This document shows positions 35,894 through 43,574 of a DNA stretch of 64,000 bases, piece by piece. Source of the stretch: Gracilimonas sp. (GTDB lineage: Bacteria > Bacteroidota > Rhodothermia > Balneolales > Balneolaceae); NCBI RefSeq assembly GCF_014762685.1, contig NZ_JABURM010000005.1, positions 992,001 through 1,056,000 on the forward strand, read 5' to 3'. Numbering within the stretch: position 1 is the stretch's first letter; each line of letters starts with the position of its first letter. The notes below the pieces were generated by a model. The model did no database searches and was not told the DNA's origin. It was given only the letters and a program-made list of their open reading frames with translations. The translations under genes and the position numbers were made by a program.

Positions 35894-36157
35894 TTATTCG
35901 ATTTTGCATCCATTCTTAGCCTCTTGATCAATGACATTATCGTACACAAGCTTCTCAATCGCCTTGTCTGAAAAGTAGTAATATTCCGATAGTTCCTGCT
36001 TCAAATCCTTTGGCAGTTTCATGCCGGTTTGAAGATACTGATCCCTGGCAATGGCAATGATTTCAGCTTTATCAAGTTCTCTTAAAACACCTGATGGATC
36101 GTCAACGCATTTCTTGATCTTAGCCCTGAGTTCATCGAATGTTTCGCCACCGCTCAT
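35894..36157 (-). CDS. Small element protein of unknown function
   Basis: An 87-residue acidic, helical protein (FDELRAKIKKCVDDPSGVL, then KLPKDLKQELSEYYYFSDKA). I do not recognise it. It begins one base after the terminase large subunit stop, so it belongs to the packaging end of the operon and is the last gene before the attachment site. A packaging accessory role is only a guess. Confidence 0.7.
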   Translation of the reverse strand: MSGGETFDELRAKIKKCVDDPSGVLRELDKAEIIAIARDQYLQTGMKLPKDLKQELSEYYYFSDKAIEKLVYDNVIDQEAKNGCKIE

Positions 36158-36158
36158 A

Positions 36159-37547
36159 TTAAAAACCTTGCAGTCTCTTTTTACTCACTGTTTTGTTAAC
36201 GGTATTCATCAGGCCGTATCTACAAGCATCAGCAGCATGATCGGGTCCTCTGGTGTCCAGATCTTCTGCATTGCGTGGGTCTCTGTCCAAATATGGAACC
36301 GTACTCCAGAAGTAATCACACTTCCGGGAAATATACAACCCCGGCTTATCGGGTTTTCCTGCATCTTGGAGTAAACGCCTCATGACTTCCCAGCCTGACT
36401 TACGGTCTGCCTTTTGTGCTCTCTCGAAATAAACACCTTCACGTTGAAATTCATTAGCTATCGATCCTTCAGAATAGCCGTGCTGGGCAAAGATGGCATC
36501 GTCTGCTACTCCATAGGGGTTTATATCCCATTCAAGGCACAGGTTGATGATACGCTCACTCAGGTGTGGAATAGTATATCCAAGTCCTTCAGTCAGATCG
36601 TGAGGATCAGAGGTTGCAAGTTCATCCACGATGATGATAGAGCCCCTGGGATAGTACCGGTCATCCGGCCCTTTGGCGCCGGGACTTTCTAACATTACGT
36701 AGGTAACTGATGGGGCGCTCGATCCATAATCATGTGCAAGCCAGTTTTTCCACTTCTTGCCAGTGTAGGGGTCTTCCGGGATTTGTTCCCAGGGATCGGT
36801 TGCGTTTCGTTTCTCATCAATAACCGTGCTGAAATAAGCGCCTCTGGCTATTGCCCAGTCTCCCTCAAGCCAAGCCTTCAGTAATTCCGGATCAGCCGGA
36901 CAGGAGGCACGTAGCTGTTTCTCATATTCGTCGTGATCAATGAAGGGATTATCCTTGTAGGTGGAAGGGACGTACACCCAGTCCCGTTCGCTGTTAGGCT
37001 CGTAAAATGGTAACCACGGCTTTGAGTTTTTGAATACATAGCGTTTTGCAAGCCAGTGATGCCCACTTCCTCCGGGGTTAGCAGAAACCACGGTCCTGAT
37101 GGGCATATCTTTCGGGCCTCTGAGGTTAGATCGTAGTTTATCGAGTAGTGAGGGCGTTGAATACTGCCCGGCCTCGTCAATTAGTAAAAGCGTGAATGAT
37201 CTTCCCTGGTACTTCGTATAATCTTTTGGGCTTTCGAGCTGGCCCAGTTCAAAATATCCACCGTTGGGGAGCCTCCAAAAATGCTCTGTTTGATTGTAGC
37301 TGGCAGCGGTGCCGTAAATACTGCCAAAGAAATCACGTGTGAGGGCTTCAAAATCAGCAAGACCCTTGTAGGATTGCCTGATATACAATATCCGTGCTTT
37401 TTCCCGGTACTGTTCAGCGTGCCTGAATGCAAGGATGGCCATGGTTGCAGATTTGGAACCGCCTCGGCCCCCGCCTAAGAAAACATCATAGGCTTCAGGG
37501 ATAGCACATACCTTTTCTTGAAATGTGGATAACTCGAAATTATTCAT
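36159..37547 (-). CDS. Phage terminase large subunit
   Basis: A 462-residue DNA-packaging motor (Terminase_6 type). Walker A-like GGGRGGSKSA is near residues 25-34, Walker B LLLIDEAGQ around 125-133, and the coupling region TVVSANPGG follows. The C-terminal nuclease part has LAHDYGSSAPSVTYV and DHAADACRYGL. Both ATPase and nuclease halves are present at full length, so it looks functional. ATG at 37547 overlaps the small-subunit stop by 8 bases; an extension to 37562 would need a TTG start. Confidence 0.92.
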   Translation of the reverse strand: MNNFELSTFQEKVCAIPEAYDVFLGGGRGGSKSATMAILAFRHAEQYREKARILYIRQSYKGLADFEALTRDFFGSIYGTAASYNQTEHFWRLPNGGYFELGQLESPKDYTKYQGRSFTLLLIDEAGQYSTPSLLDKLRSNLRGPKDMPIRTVVSANPGGSGHHWLAKRYVFKNSKPWLPFYEPNSERDWVYVPSTYKDNPFIDHDEYEKQLRASCPADPELLKAWLEGDWAIARGAYFSTVIDEKRNATDPWEQIPEDPYTGKKWKNWLAHDYGSSAPSVTYVMLESPGAKGPDDRYYPRGSIIIVDELATSDPHDLTEGLGYTIPHLSERIINLCLEWDINPYGVADDAIFAQHGYSEGSIANEFQREGVYFERAQKADRKSGWEVMRRLLQDAGKPDKPGLYISRKCDYFWSTVPYLDRDPRNAEDLDTRGPDHAADACRYGLMNTVNKTVSKKRLQGF

Positions 37548-37926
37548 CTTGTTTAACTTCAATTTGTTTCTTGTAATCCTCTGGATCCATTGATCCCGGA
37601 ATGGTGATATTCACCTGAACAGCGTTACCGGAGTTGACGTCTTTACCTTCCAAATAGCCATGCCTTGTTTTAAGCAGGAACATTGCGCAAGTAGCATCAC
37701 CTTTCATGGCTTTTTCGTACAGTACACCCACTAATTTACCTTCCTCTACGGCTCGGGCTTCCTGAATAGCCTGCTTGGCTTCTGGATTCTCTCGCTTAAT
37801 TCTTAGCCAGGTATCGTAACTCATTCCCAAGGCTTTAGCGATATCGGTTTCATTCACGCCTCGTTTACCAAGGGTACGAATGGTTTCAAGGCCGCCTTCA
37901 GGAAGTACTTTCTTTATCCGTGGCAT
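37540..37926 (-). CDS. Phage terminase small subunit
   Basis: A 128-residue DNA-recognition subunit. The N-terminal helix-turn-helix (GVNETDIAKALGMSYDTWLRI, residues about 23-44) and the following helices with ARAVEEGKLVGVLYEKAMKG and MFLLKTRHGYLEG match small terminases. It would choose the packaging site on the element or helper genome. Overlaps the large-subunit gene. Confidence 0.85.
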   Translation of the reverse strand: MPRIKKVLPEGGLETIRTLGKRGVNETDIAKALGMSYDTWLRIKRENPEAKQAIQEARAVEEGKLVGVLYEKAMKGDATCAMFLLKTRHGYLEGKDVNSGNAVQVNITIPGSMDPEDYKKQIEVKQDE

Positions 37927-37927
37927 G

Positions 37928-38053
37928 TTAAACTTTTTTTATTGCCGGAGTGTGACCCTTCTGATGTTTGTGGTATTCCGGCTTTTTGATGTTCTGATCA
38001 GCATGGATGCTTTTTTTCAGTCCTTCGTTAACTTGTGATCCTTTGATTTTCAT
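37928..38053 (-). CDS. Small basic protein, 41 residues
   Basis: ATG at 38053 to TAA at 37928, too short for standard ORF cut-offs. It is Lys/His-rich (MKIKGSQVNEGLKKS, later HKHQKGHTPAIKKV) and its stop lies two bases before the terminase small subunit start, in the same direction. The tight spacing supports translation. No family recognised. Confidence 0.5.
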   Translation of the reverse strand: MKIKGSQVNEGLKKSIHADQNIKKPEYHKHQKGHTPAIKKV

Positions 38054-38135
38054 AGTATTGGGGTTTGGTGTTAAAATTAAACCCCCCGGGGTGCCTCACT
38101 CTGATGTATGAGGGCCCGGAAGGTTAGAGGCGGCC

Positions 38136-38849
38136 TCAATTGGCCATGGCTTCGATTCTTCTTTTCTGGGCTTCCAGATCCTTCAGAGTTCCTTTATCCT
38201 CGATGGACTTGCGAAACTTGGTGGTCATGGTGGTTTTATCCAGCATGGATTGCCCAATGCGTTCCATTGCCTTGCTTATTCTTATCTGCTTGGAAAATCT
38301 TTTTTCACGGTAGTAATCAAGCAGGGTTTTCTTATGCTTCTCATCCAGCCCGGATAAAAAGCTTGGAGCCCCTAAAATCGATGAAACAGAGGTATATTCT
38401 CCCGAATCCACGAGTTTTTTAACAAAGCTAATCCTGTCGCTTGCGTGTGGAAGGCTGGCAACGTGCGAGCGAACTTCGCTTGAATATCTACTACTTCCAG
38501 CCTCATCTGATATTTCCTGGTTGATCACCTTGTTTAATTCAGCAGTGCGCCGGTCCACGATGGAAGACACCTGGGAAATCTTATTTGATATTTTATTGTC
38601 TGCTTTTTGAACGTACTTTACGAACTCAGCCTTCTTAGCCGCTTCGTTAAGTGTCCGGTCTGCAAGTATATCCTCCCTCGCCTTGTTAATCCTCTGGAGC
38701 TTTTCGTCAACCTCTTCTATGCCCCGGATGGCTGTCTGGACGTCGGGATCTTCACGGACGGCTTCATCTTCTTTGAAGCGTGCTCTAAACGAGTCAGCCG
38801 ATATGTGCATTGGCACTGGGATCGTTGGTAATAATTCTTTCTTTTTCAT
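38136..38849 (-). CDS. Helical, coiled-coil element protein
   Basis: A 237-residue protein rich in Lys, Glu and Arg. Residues about 40-115 read as coiled coil (VDEKLQRINKAREDILADR and following), then a shorter helical region and a basic C-terminus. No enzyme motif. It precedes the terminase genes. Size and all-helical nature recall scaffold-like proteins such as the capsid-size regulator Sid of satellite P4, but I see no sequence similarity I could name; that link is inference. Confidence 0.65.
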   Translation of the reverse strand: MKKKELLPTIPVPMHISADSFRARFKEDEAVREDPDVQTAIRGIEEVDEKLQRINKAREDILADRTLNEAAKKAEFVKYVQKADNKISNKISQVSSIVDRRTAELNKVINQEISDEAGSSRYSSEVRSHVASLPHASDRISFVKKLVDSGEYTSVSSILGAPSFLSGLDEKHKKTLLDYYREKRFSKQIRISKAMERIGQSMLDKTTMTTKFRKSIEDKGTLKDLEAQKRRIEAMAN

Positions 38850-38864
38850 TGGTCTGTGTGTTGG

Positions 38865-39404
38865 TTAAATGTTCTTAGTTAAAAGTTCTTCTTTTTGGCG
38901 GCGCCTTCCATTGCTCCGAAAAACAGAATTTTCAAATAAAGATATTTTCTTCTCTACGAGACTTAATCCTTGTCTCATGTCATCAATGGATTCCATTATC
39001 ATTGGGCATTCAAAATCTACCAATCGAACCTCTAGTTTTTGGTTTGACAAAAATTGAACGTCGATAGGACAGATTCCTTTACTCAAACAGTGTGTTATAC
39101 CTTCACAAATATTTAATATTGCATCGGTTATTTCTGAAACATTAAAATTGTGAGGTCGGTAAAGATGCATTTGTAGACTATCTTCGAAAAACTCTGTCAC
39201 CAAATAAGGCTCTTCTGCTTCTAAATCGTAATCTAAGAGTGTTACAATGTTAGCATGATCGTGAACTAATTTTAATGCCAGAACCTCCTTAGCAATATTT
39301 CGTCCTATTTTTATAACCCCTTTCTGATCATCGGATGAGGCTAAATAGCATCGATCATGCTTGAGCGTTTTTTCAACTTTCCATTTGCCGTATTGTTTTT
39401 TCAT
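38865..39404 (-). CDS. Degenerate protein-kinase-fold protein
   Basis: A 179-residue protein with a recognisable but stripped kinase fold. K32 in GVIKIG matches the VAIK lysine and E40 the helix-C Glu, and HANIVTLLDYD and PYLVTEFFEDS follow the usual N-lobe and hinge. The catalytic loop reads GICPIDVQFLS (D115 kept; the H, R, K and N of HRDxKxxN lost) and DFG is DFE (130-132). There is no Gly-rich loop, and most of the C-lobe is missing. This suggests a pseudokinase or sensor. It overlaps the upstream Ntn-like gene by 4 bases, and it looks more AT-rich than its neighbours. Confidence 0.65.
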   Translation of the reverse strand: MKKQYGKWKVEKTLKHDRCYLASSDDQKGVIKIGRNIAKEVLALKLVHDHANIVTLLDYDLEAEEPYLVTEFFEDSLQMHLYRPHNFNVSEITDAILNICEGITHCLSKGICPIDVQFLSNQKLEVRLVDFECPMIMESIDDMRQGLSLVEKKISLFENSVFRSNGRRRQKEELLTKNI

Positions 39405-40021
39405 GGCCGTTCGATTGTTTTAATGTAGATTTCACCGCCTACACGCTTACCGCTGTTTTTCTGCTCGTTCACCAAGTTTGTGAACGCCTCAAGAGCTGCC
39501 TTCTCATGGTCGCTGTGACTTTGAAGGCTTTCATCAAGTTTACGCCTGAAAACACCGGGTGCGTTCTCCAGATCATCGCAGATGCAGATAGTGTAGTCTA
39601 TATATGGCCAATGGGTTTTGGGCTCTCTGATGTGAGATTCTCCCCGGTCTTTGGTTAATTCATAGAGCCTGATCCTGCCTTTCTGGTCATACCCGATGAT
39701 AAACACGCCGTGTGAGACCTCTTTGATCTTACCGCCACCCTGGGCAAACTCATCGTATTTCATTTTGATCAGCTCCTGTATTCCCGGCACGAGTTCTTTC
39801 ATGTTGCCCGGCGCTTTATTGGCCTCTTCAATGCTTCTGAAAAAGTGATCGAAAATATCCGGCATGTTACCGACTACAAAGGCCAGGTAATTTGGCGCCG
39901 GTTTGTACACTTTCCGGAAGTCCGTTTTCCCCAGGTCGTTGCCTTCAAAATCATTGAAATACACTCCATCTGAAAGGCCAATAATCTTATTTTCTGTAAC
40001 TGTGAATGCTATTGATGACAT
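39401..40021 (-). CDS. Ntn-hydrolase-like (proteasome-beta-like) protein
   Basis: A 206-residue protein whose N-terminal pattern (SSIAFTVTENKIIGLSDGVY, then RKVYKPAPNYLAFVVGN) follows the strand order of proteasome beta/HslV-type Ntn hydrolases, with Ser at position 2 as a possible nucleophile after Met removal. GVFIIGYDQKGRIRLYEL fits a later core strand pair. A protease or amidase role is inferred from fold pattern only. It overlaps the genes on both sides, by 13 bases upstream and by 4 bases with the kinase-like gene. Confidence 0.5.
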   Translation of the reverse strand: MSSIAFTVTENKIIGLSDGVYFNDFEGNDLGKTDFRKVYKPAPNYLAFVVGNMPDIFDHFFRSIEEANKAPGNMKELVPGIQELIKMKYDEFAQGGGKIKEVSHGVFIIGYDQKGRIRLYELTKDRGESHIREPKTHWPYIDYTICICDDLENAPGVFRRKLDESLQSHSDHEKAALEAFTNLVNEQKNSGKRVGGEIYIKTIERP

Positions 40022-40407
40022 GTTGGTATGTTTTTTAGTGAGGGGTAAGGGGCTGGTGCGCCGCCGATTAATTGCAAGCCTGAAAGAACTCCCCCTGAGA
40101 GTAAACCTGCTGCAAAGGTACCGCCACTTATGACGGTTGCTATGGCAGACCCTAGGATGGTCAAGCCCTGGTTTATAGCTTTTGAAGTATTACCCTCACG
40201 GCTACCGGTTCCTTTCGGCGTGATTGCTATATCCACGATGTCATTCGCACCAAGTGGGGTATTCTCATCATGGGACCGGCCGTTGACGAATGTCTTGAAG
40301 TGGGAGTGATCTTCCGGGAGTAGGTCTGCAACCGAGCAGCCAGCCGGAATCGTAGCTTGGAAGCGTTGCTGTTTAAAAGGGTGGGGTTTTATGTTGAGTA
40401 TTGGCAT
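40009..40407 (-). CDS. Truncated tail-tip protein N-terminus (J-like)
   Basis: A 132-residue protein. Residues 1-65 form a beta-grasp-like domain (FVNGRSHDENTPLGANDIVD, then IAITPKG) and 78-118 a long hydrophobic Gly/Ala segment. That pair is how large phage tail-tip (host-specificity J-like) proteins begin. The rest, usually several hundred residues or more, is absent, and the last codons (NIPTCHQ) run through the start of the next gene out of frame. This indicates loss of the 3' part. Confidence 0.6.
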   Translation of the reverse strand: MPILNIKPHPFKQQRFQATIPAGCSVADLLPEDHSHFKTFVNGRSHDENTPLGANDIVDIAITPKGTGSREGNTSKAINQGLTILGSAIATVISGGTFAAGLLSGGVLSGLQLIGGAPAPYPSLKNIPTCHQ

Positions 40408-40422
40408 GGTTTCAGTCCATTT

Positions 40423-40827
40423 TTAATTTGTCGAAAAACACTTATAGTCGATTACTACAGATATCTTGTACCACGGTCCGCTCGTGTTACCTGGCAATAA
40501 ACGTGACCGCTCGATACGCAGGAAACCACTCAGCACCGTTGTTGGCTTAAAGGCATTTTTGATAGCATCGGCCAAGTCCTCAGCATCATATACACTTTCA
40601 CCTATCGGGACGAAGTAATCAATTTGGTAGATGCCCACAGCTTCTTTTTCATTATTGGCCGTCATCCGCTCATCACTGGGCAATAATGTTTCCCGAATCC
40701 ACGGCGTGCCGTCTGTGGGCTCAAAGACTTTGTTCTGCCACGCCTGGTTGTCTTCATCGGGAATGCCCGGAATACTCACAAGCTTGGTTCTGAGAGCTTT
40801 TCTGATTTCTTTATTGGAAGTACTCAT
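40423..40827 (-). CDS. Phage tail-terminator-like protein (DUF4128)
   Basis: A 134-residue protein matching DUF4128/gpU-like tail terminators, which cap the tail tube and join it to the head. Diagnostic stretches are AWQNKVFEPTDGTPWIRETL, GIYQIDYFVPIGE and WYKISVVIDYKCF. Length is normal for the family. No tail-tube or tape-measure gene accompanies it. It overlaps the upstream gene's stop by 4 bases. Confidence 0.82.
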   Translation of the reverse strand: MSTSNKEIRKALRTKLVSIPGIPDEDNQAWQNKVFEPTDGTPWIRETLLPSDERMTANNEKEAVGIYQIDYFVPIGESVYDAEDLADAIKNAFKPTTVLSGFLRIERSRLLPGNTSGPWYKISVVIDYKCFSTN

Positions 40828-41522
40828 AATTTCCCTTCAGATTTGTATTTCTGCTCAGTGTTGTAAAGCCTTTCCACGTAATTACCAGCACCCGGGAATG
40901 CCTTTAAAAGATCTTTTTTGTTTCCGTAAACCATTTCCAACTTTTCAATCTGATCTTTTACAACCGCCGGGGAAAAGTCAACTAACCCGGCTTTTTTTAT
41001 TTCCTCATTTTCTTCTTTTCCTCCATCTGAGAGCCTTTGGGGTGCTGCTTGTGGGTAAGCCTGATCTCTGAGCTGATAGAGCCGGGAGCGTACGTCTTGC
41101 CTCGTAATCCAACCATTGAAAGCAGTTATCATGGCTTGCTGGTTATTCCCTTTTCGTTCAACCCTGCCTTTGACGCTCTGGCTGGTAAATTCGTTTATGA
41201 TGATAGGGAATGGGATATCATCAGGCACCAAATTGTTGGTCAAGTAGAAATCGATCCATAGATCATTTAAGTAGCTTCGGGCAACCTGATCATTCTCAGG
41301 TAGTTCCCCTATGGCGCCTATTTTTGTATACAGCCTATAAAGCAGATTTGTAGCTTTTTTAGTTGGTATACCTTCGACTTGTCCACCCCGTACCTCTGAA
41401 TGGTCTATAATAAAATCCTTCGCTTTCCGCCGGGATAGTTCGCTGGGGATTTCTACTGCCTTAATTGCTTGTGGCGAAACCCAGGAGTCGATCTGCTGGT
41501 GATTTTCGTTTATTAGTTCCAT
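40824..41522 (-). CDS. Element protein of unknown function
   Basis: A 232-residue soluble protein that I do not recognise. Predicted helical in the centre (KKATNLLYRLYTKIGAIGEL, then YLNDLWIDFYL), with a charged middle linker and a helical end (VKDQIEKLEMVYGNKKDLLKAF). It starts 62 bases inside the 3' end of the replication-initiator-like gene in another frame, a longer overlap than usual. By position it could be a replication helper such as a helicase loader, but no P-loop is present. Confidence 0.65.
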   Translation of the reverse strand: MELINENHQQIDSWVSPQAIKAVEIPSELSRRKAKDFIIDHSEVRGGQVEGIPTKKATNLLYRLYTKIGAIGELPENDQVARSYLNDLWIDFYLTNNLVPDDIPFPIIINEFTSQSVKGRVERKGNNQQAMITAFNGWITRQDVRSRLYQLRDQAYPQAAPQRLSDGGKEENEEIKKAGLVDFSPAVVKDQIEKLEMVYGNKKDLLKAFPGAGNYVERLYNTEQKYKSEGKL

Positions 41523-42186
41523 TAACTTGCTGTTTAGAGTTATTAGTTGCTTTCGGGTAGGAATTCCAGTCGTCCTTCCATGTTTTTGAGTTCAGAAACA
41601 TGAGTGGATTTTTTCGGAATTGTGGATCTGGCTGATGGGCTTTGTAGATAGGAATGAACTCCTTGATCAGTTCACGATCTTCTTCATTCACCTTTACCCA
41701 TTTCTTTTCACACTTGGAACGGTCTTTCTTTTTATCATAATCGTCCCAGAAATCGTCAAAATCGTAGATAGTATTCTTATCATTATCTTTATCATTATCT
41801 TTATCCTTATAGCTGCGGCTTTGCTCTGGCATTGCTGAAGCATTGCTTGAGCGTTGCTTGGCACTTGCTAAACCACCTTTACGGCCTGCCTCGACACGTT
41901 TTTTACGCTTTTCAGAAAGTAAATCGAACTGTTCATCAAGGAATTTGATAGAAATGAAGTCGTCTGAATTTTCCTTAATTATGCCGAGCTTCAGCAGTTC
42001 TTCAATCTCTTCTTCAGCATCACTGAAGCGTTTCTTAAGCTTTGCTCGAGTAATGCTACAATCCTGGAACCAGTAGAATGCACAGACTGAAGCGAATACA
42101 CCTTGTAAGTGATACGATTCAAGACTGATATCATCGTTAAGCCACTCTGATACCGTAAATCGAAAATATGGAAGCTCCTTTGCCAT
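41461..42186 (-). CDS. Replication-initiator-like protein
   Basis: A 241-residue protein. The N-terminal 110 residues (ELPYFRFTVSEWLNDDISLE, VCAFYWFQDCSITRAKLKKRF) are a winged-helix domain of the DUF1376/DUF4373 (Lin1244-like) type found in phage replication initiators. A low-complexity Lys/Asp linker (about 125-140) leads to a C-terminal part with FWDDYDKKKDRSKCEKKW and LMFLNSKTWKDDW, typical of DnaT/DnaD-like primosomal proteins. It would start element replication. Adjacent to the HTH gene by a one-base overlap. Confidence 0.75.
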   Translation of the reverse strand: MAKELPYFRFTVSEWLNDDISLESYHLQGVFASVCAFYWFQDCSITRAKLKKRFSDAEEEIEELLKLGIIKENSDDFISIKFLDEQFDLLSEKRKKRVEAGRKGGLASAKQRSSNASAMPEQSRSYKDKDNDKDNDKNTIYDFDDFWDDYDKKKDRSKCEKKWVKVNEEDRELIKEFIPIYKAHQPDPQFRKNPLMFLNSKTWKDDWNSYPKATNNSKQQVNGTNKRKSPADRLLGFATSN

Positions 42187-42473
42187 TATCCTGCTGCCTT
42201 AACCCGGCGCTCTTCCAGAAACTGATCAACTGCCTTGATGGGATATAATATCCGGCGGCCGTCCTGTACATACTCTATGTTTTCAGCATCCCGGTGGTAT
42301 TTTTGGGTCCGGTAACACATTCCGGTGAGCTCTTTGAACTCAGCTGTGGTAAGGTAGTCTTTGCGGTTGGCTTGCTTTACAATGGCAGGGGCTTCTGATC
42401 GGAACTCTTCTCGCACTATTTGGCGAATGCGATCTTCAAGTTCTCCAAGAGGGGTAACAACTAAATCATTCAT
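42186..42473 (-). CDS. Helix-turn-helix excisionase-like protein
   Basis: A 95-residue protein with a MerR/excisionase-type winged helix near residues 38-90 (DYLTTAEFKELTGMCYRTQKY, then RRILYPIKAVDQFLEER). Such proteins in integrated elements direct excision or repress early genes. The upstream gap (42474-42553) holds an inverted repeat AATGGTA / TACCATT (42536-42542, 42549-42555) that could be its operator. Confidence 0.8.
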   Translation of the reverse strand: MNDLVVTPLGELEDRIRQIVREEFRSEAPAIVKQANRKDYLTTAEFKELTGMCYRTQKYHRDAENIEYVQDGRRILYPIKAVDQFLEERRVKAAG

Positions 42474-42553
42474 GCTTGTGGGGTTGGTTTCAATTAACTA
42501 CACCCACATAGTAGCCCTTCATTCATGGTAAGCTCAATGGTAGCTACATACCA

Positions 42554-42964
42554 TTAAAGATATTGTTCGTACTCTTTTCTTTGAACCTTAAACGAATTGT
42601 AGTTTTTATAAATAGGCTGTCCAGCTTCTTTTTCGGCTATTTTAAGAGCTTCATCATAGTTTTTAATGCCTGGTCTTTTTCTGATATCTTCTACAAGTTT
42701 AATTTTTTCTATTGGCGACATCTCATTTTTTGGCTTACGCTTGTTGTCGATCTCAGTACGGATTCTCTCTATTTCGGCATCAATTAATTCTTCAGCATAG
42801 CCATGCCAGCTATCCGTTGCAGGGAAGATCCTCTTGATTCCTGCCTTTTTCTTTTGCAGCACCTCAAGTAGCTCATTAGGATCTTCAACTTCCTTTACAA
42901 GTCGCTTGGTATCAAAAAAGAGTTTCAACTCAAGGTCAGTTTCTTTAGGTTCTTTCTTACTCAT
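42554..42964 (-). CDS. Element protein of unknown function
   Basis: A 136-residue, highly charged helical protein (KELELKLFFDTKRLVKEVED-like start, PATDSWHGYAEELIDAEIER, then a basic stretch). I do not recognise it. It sits between the RadC-like gene and the HTH gene, in the early-gene half of the element, after a hairpin terminator. Codon use matches the element. Confidence 0.65.
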   Translation of the reverse strand: MSKKEPKETDLELKLFFDTKRLVKEVEDPNELLEVLQKKKAGIKRIFPATDSWHGYAEELIDAEIERIRTEIDNKRKPKNEMSPIEKIKLVEDIRKRPGIKNYDEALKIAEKEAGQPIYKNYNSFKVQRKEYEQYL

Positions 42965-42994
42965 TTTTCCGTATATTTATCTTATTACAAGTAA

Positions 42995-43030
42995 AAACCC
43001 CGGTCATACCTTTGCAGGCAGCCGGGGTTT
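42995..43030 (-). terminator. Hairpin after the RadC-like gene
   Basis: Stem AAACCCCGG (42995-43003) / CCGGGGTTT (43022-43030), 18-base loop, followed on the minus strand by TTTTT. On the plus strand it reads CCCCGGTCATACCTT, which recurs inverted at 43547-43560. Confidence 0.7.
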
Positions 43031-43037
43031 GTTTTTT

Positions 43038-43502
43038 TTAAATGTGCCCTTCATCCTTCAATGAGATGAAATCACGGGGCCCCTCGCCATAGAAAATAAG
43101 GTGGTCCAGCAATTCAATTCCCATAATCATTCCGGCCTGCTTCAGTCTAAAAGTAATACTTTCATCCGCTTTAGAAATTTCCTTACTCCCTGAAACATGG
43201 TTGTGAGCGACAATAAATCTATTAGAATTTGAAAGTATGGCTACCTTAAATATTTGCATAAATTCAACCTGGGCTGAGGTTGAGCTTCCTAAACTGATCA
43301 AACTGATATTAGTAGGGTCGTTGCGATTGTTTAAGCACATCAAATAAAATGCTTCTCGGTCTAACCCTCTAAAAAATGGCAGTAGATAGCAGGCTGCGGT
43401 TATAACCGATGTAACACTTGTCTCATATGGTTGCACTCGTTCCTTCACTAATTGAGTAGTTACTATTTCAATGCTTTTGATTGGTTCTTTTGTATCTTTC
43501 AT
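43038..43502 (-). CDS. RadC-like JAB-domain protein
   Basis: A 154-residue JAMM/MPN-fold protein of the RadC family. The metal motif is AHNHVSGS (H100, H102, S104) with D113, and E50 lies in the upstream strand. Single-domain RadC proteins are common cargo on mobile elements of Bacteroidota, where their role is unclear; the link to DNA repair is disputed. It is flanked by two related hairpins. Confidence 0.88.
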   Translation of the reverse strand: MKDTKEPIKSIEIVTTQLVKERVQPYETSVTSVITAACYLLPFFRGLDREAFYLMCLNNRNDPTNISLISLGSSTSAQVEFMQIFKVAILSNSNRFIVAHNHVSGSKEISKADESITFRLKQAGMIMGIELLDHLIFYGEGPRDFISLKDEGHI

Positions 43503-43525
43503 GTGATTCCTCTTTAGGGATTAAA

Positions 43526-43565
43526 GAAAGCCTCGGTTATGCTCTCAAGGTATGCCGGGGCTTTC
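43526..43565 (-). repeat. Hairpin between integrase and RadC-like genes
   Basis: An 11-bp stem with one G·T pair (43526-43536 / 43555-43565), 18-base loop. AAGGTATGCCGGGG at 43547-43560 is the inverse of the motif at 42998-43012, apart from one extra base. The T run behind it is weak. Confidence 0.6.
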
Positions 43566-43574
43566 GTGTTTTAG

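Noticed and set aside
35737-35919. 60-residue plus-strand frame across the tRNA 3' end
   Set aside because: It overlaps the tRNA and the att site and has no coding support.
38865-39404. Active Ser/Thr protein kinase
   Set aside because: The HRD His and Arg, the catalytic-loop Lys and Asn, the DFG Gly and most of the C-lobe are missing.
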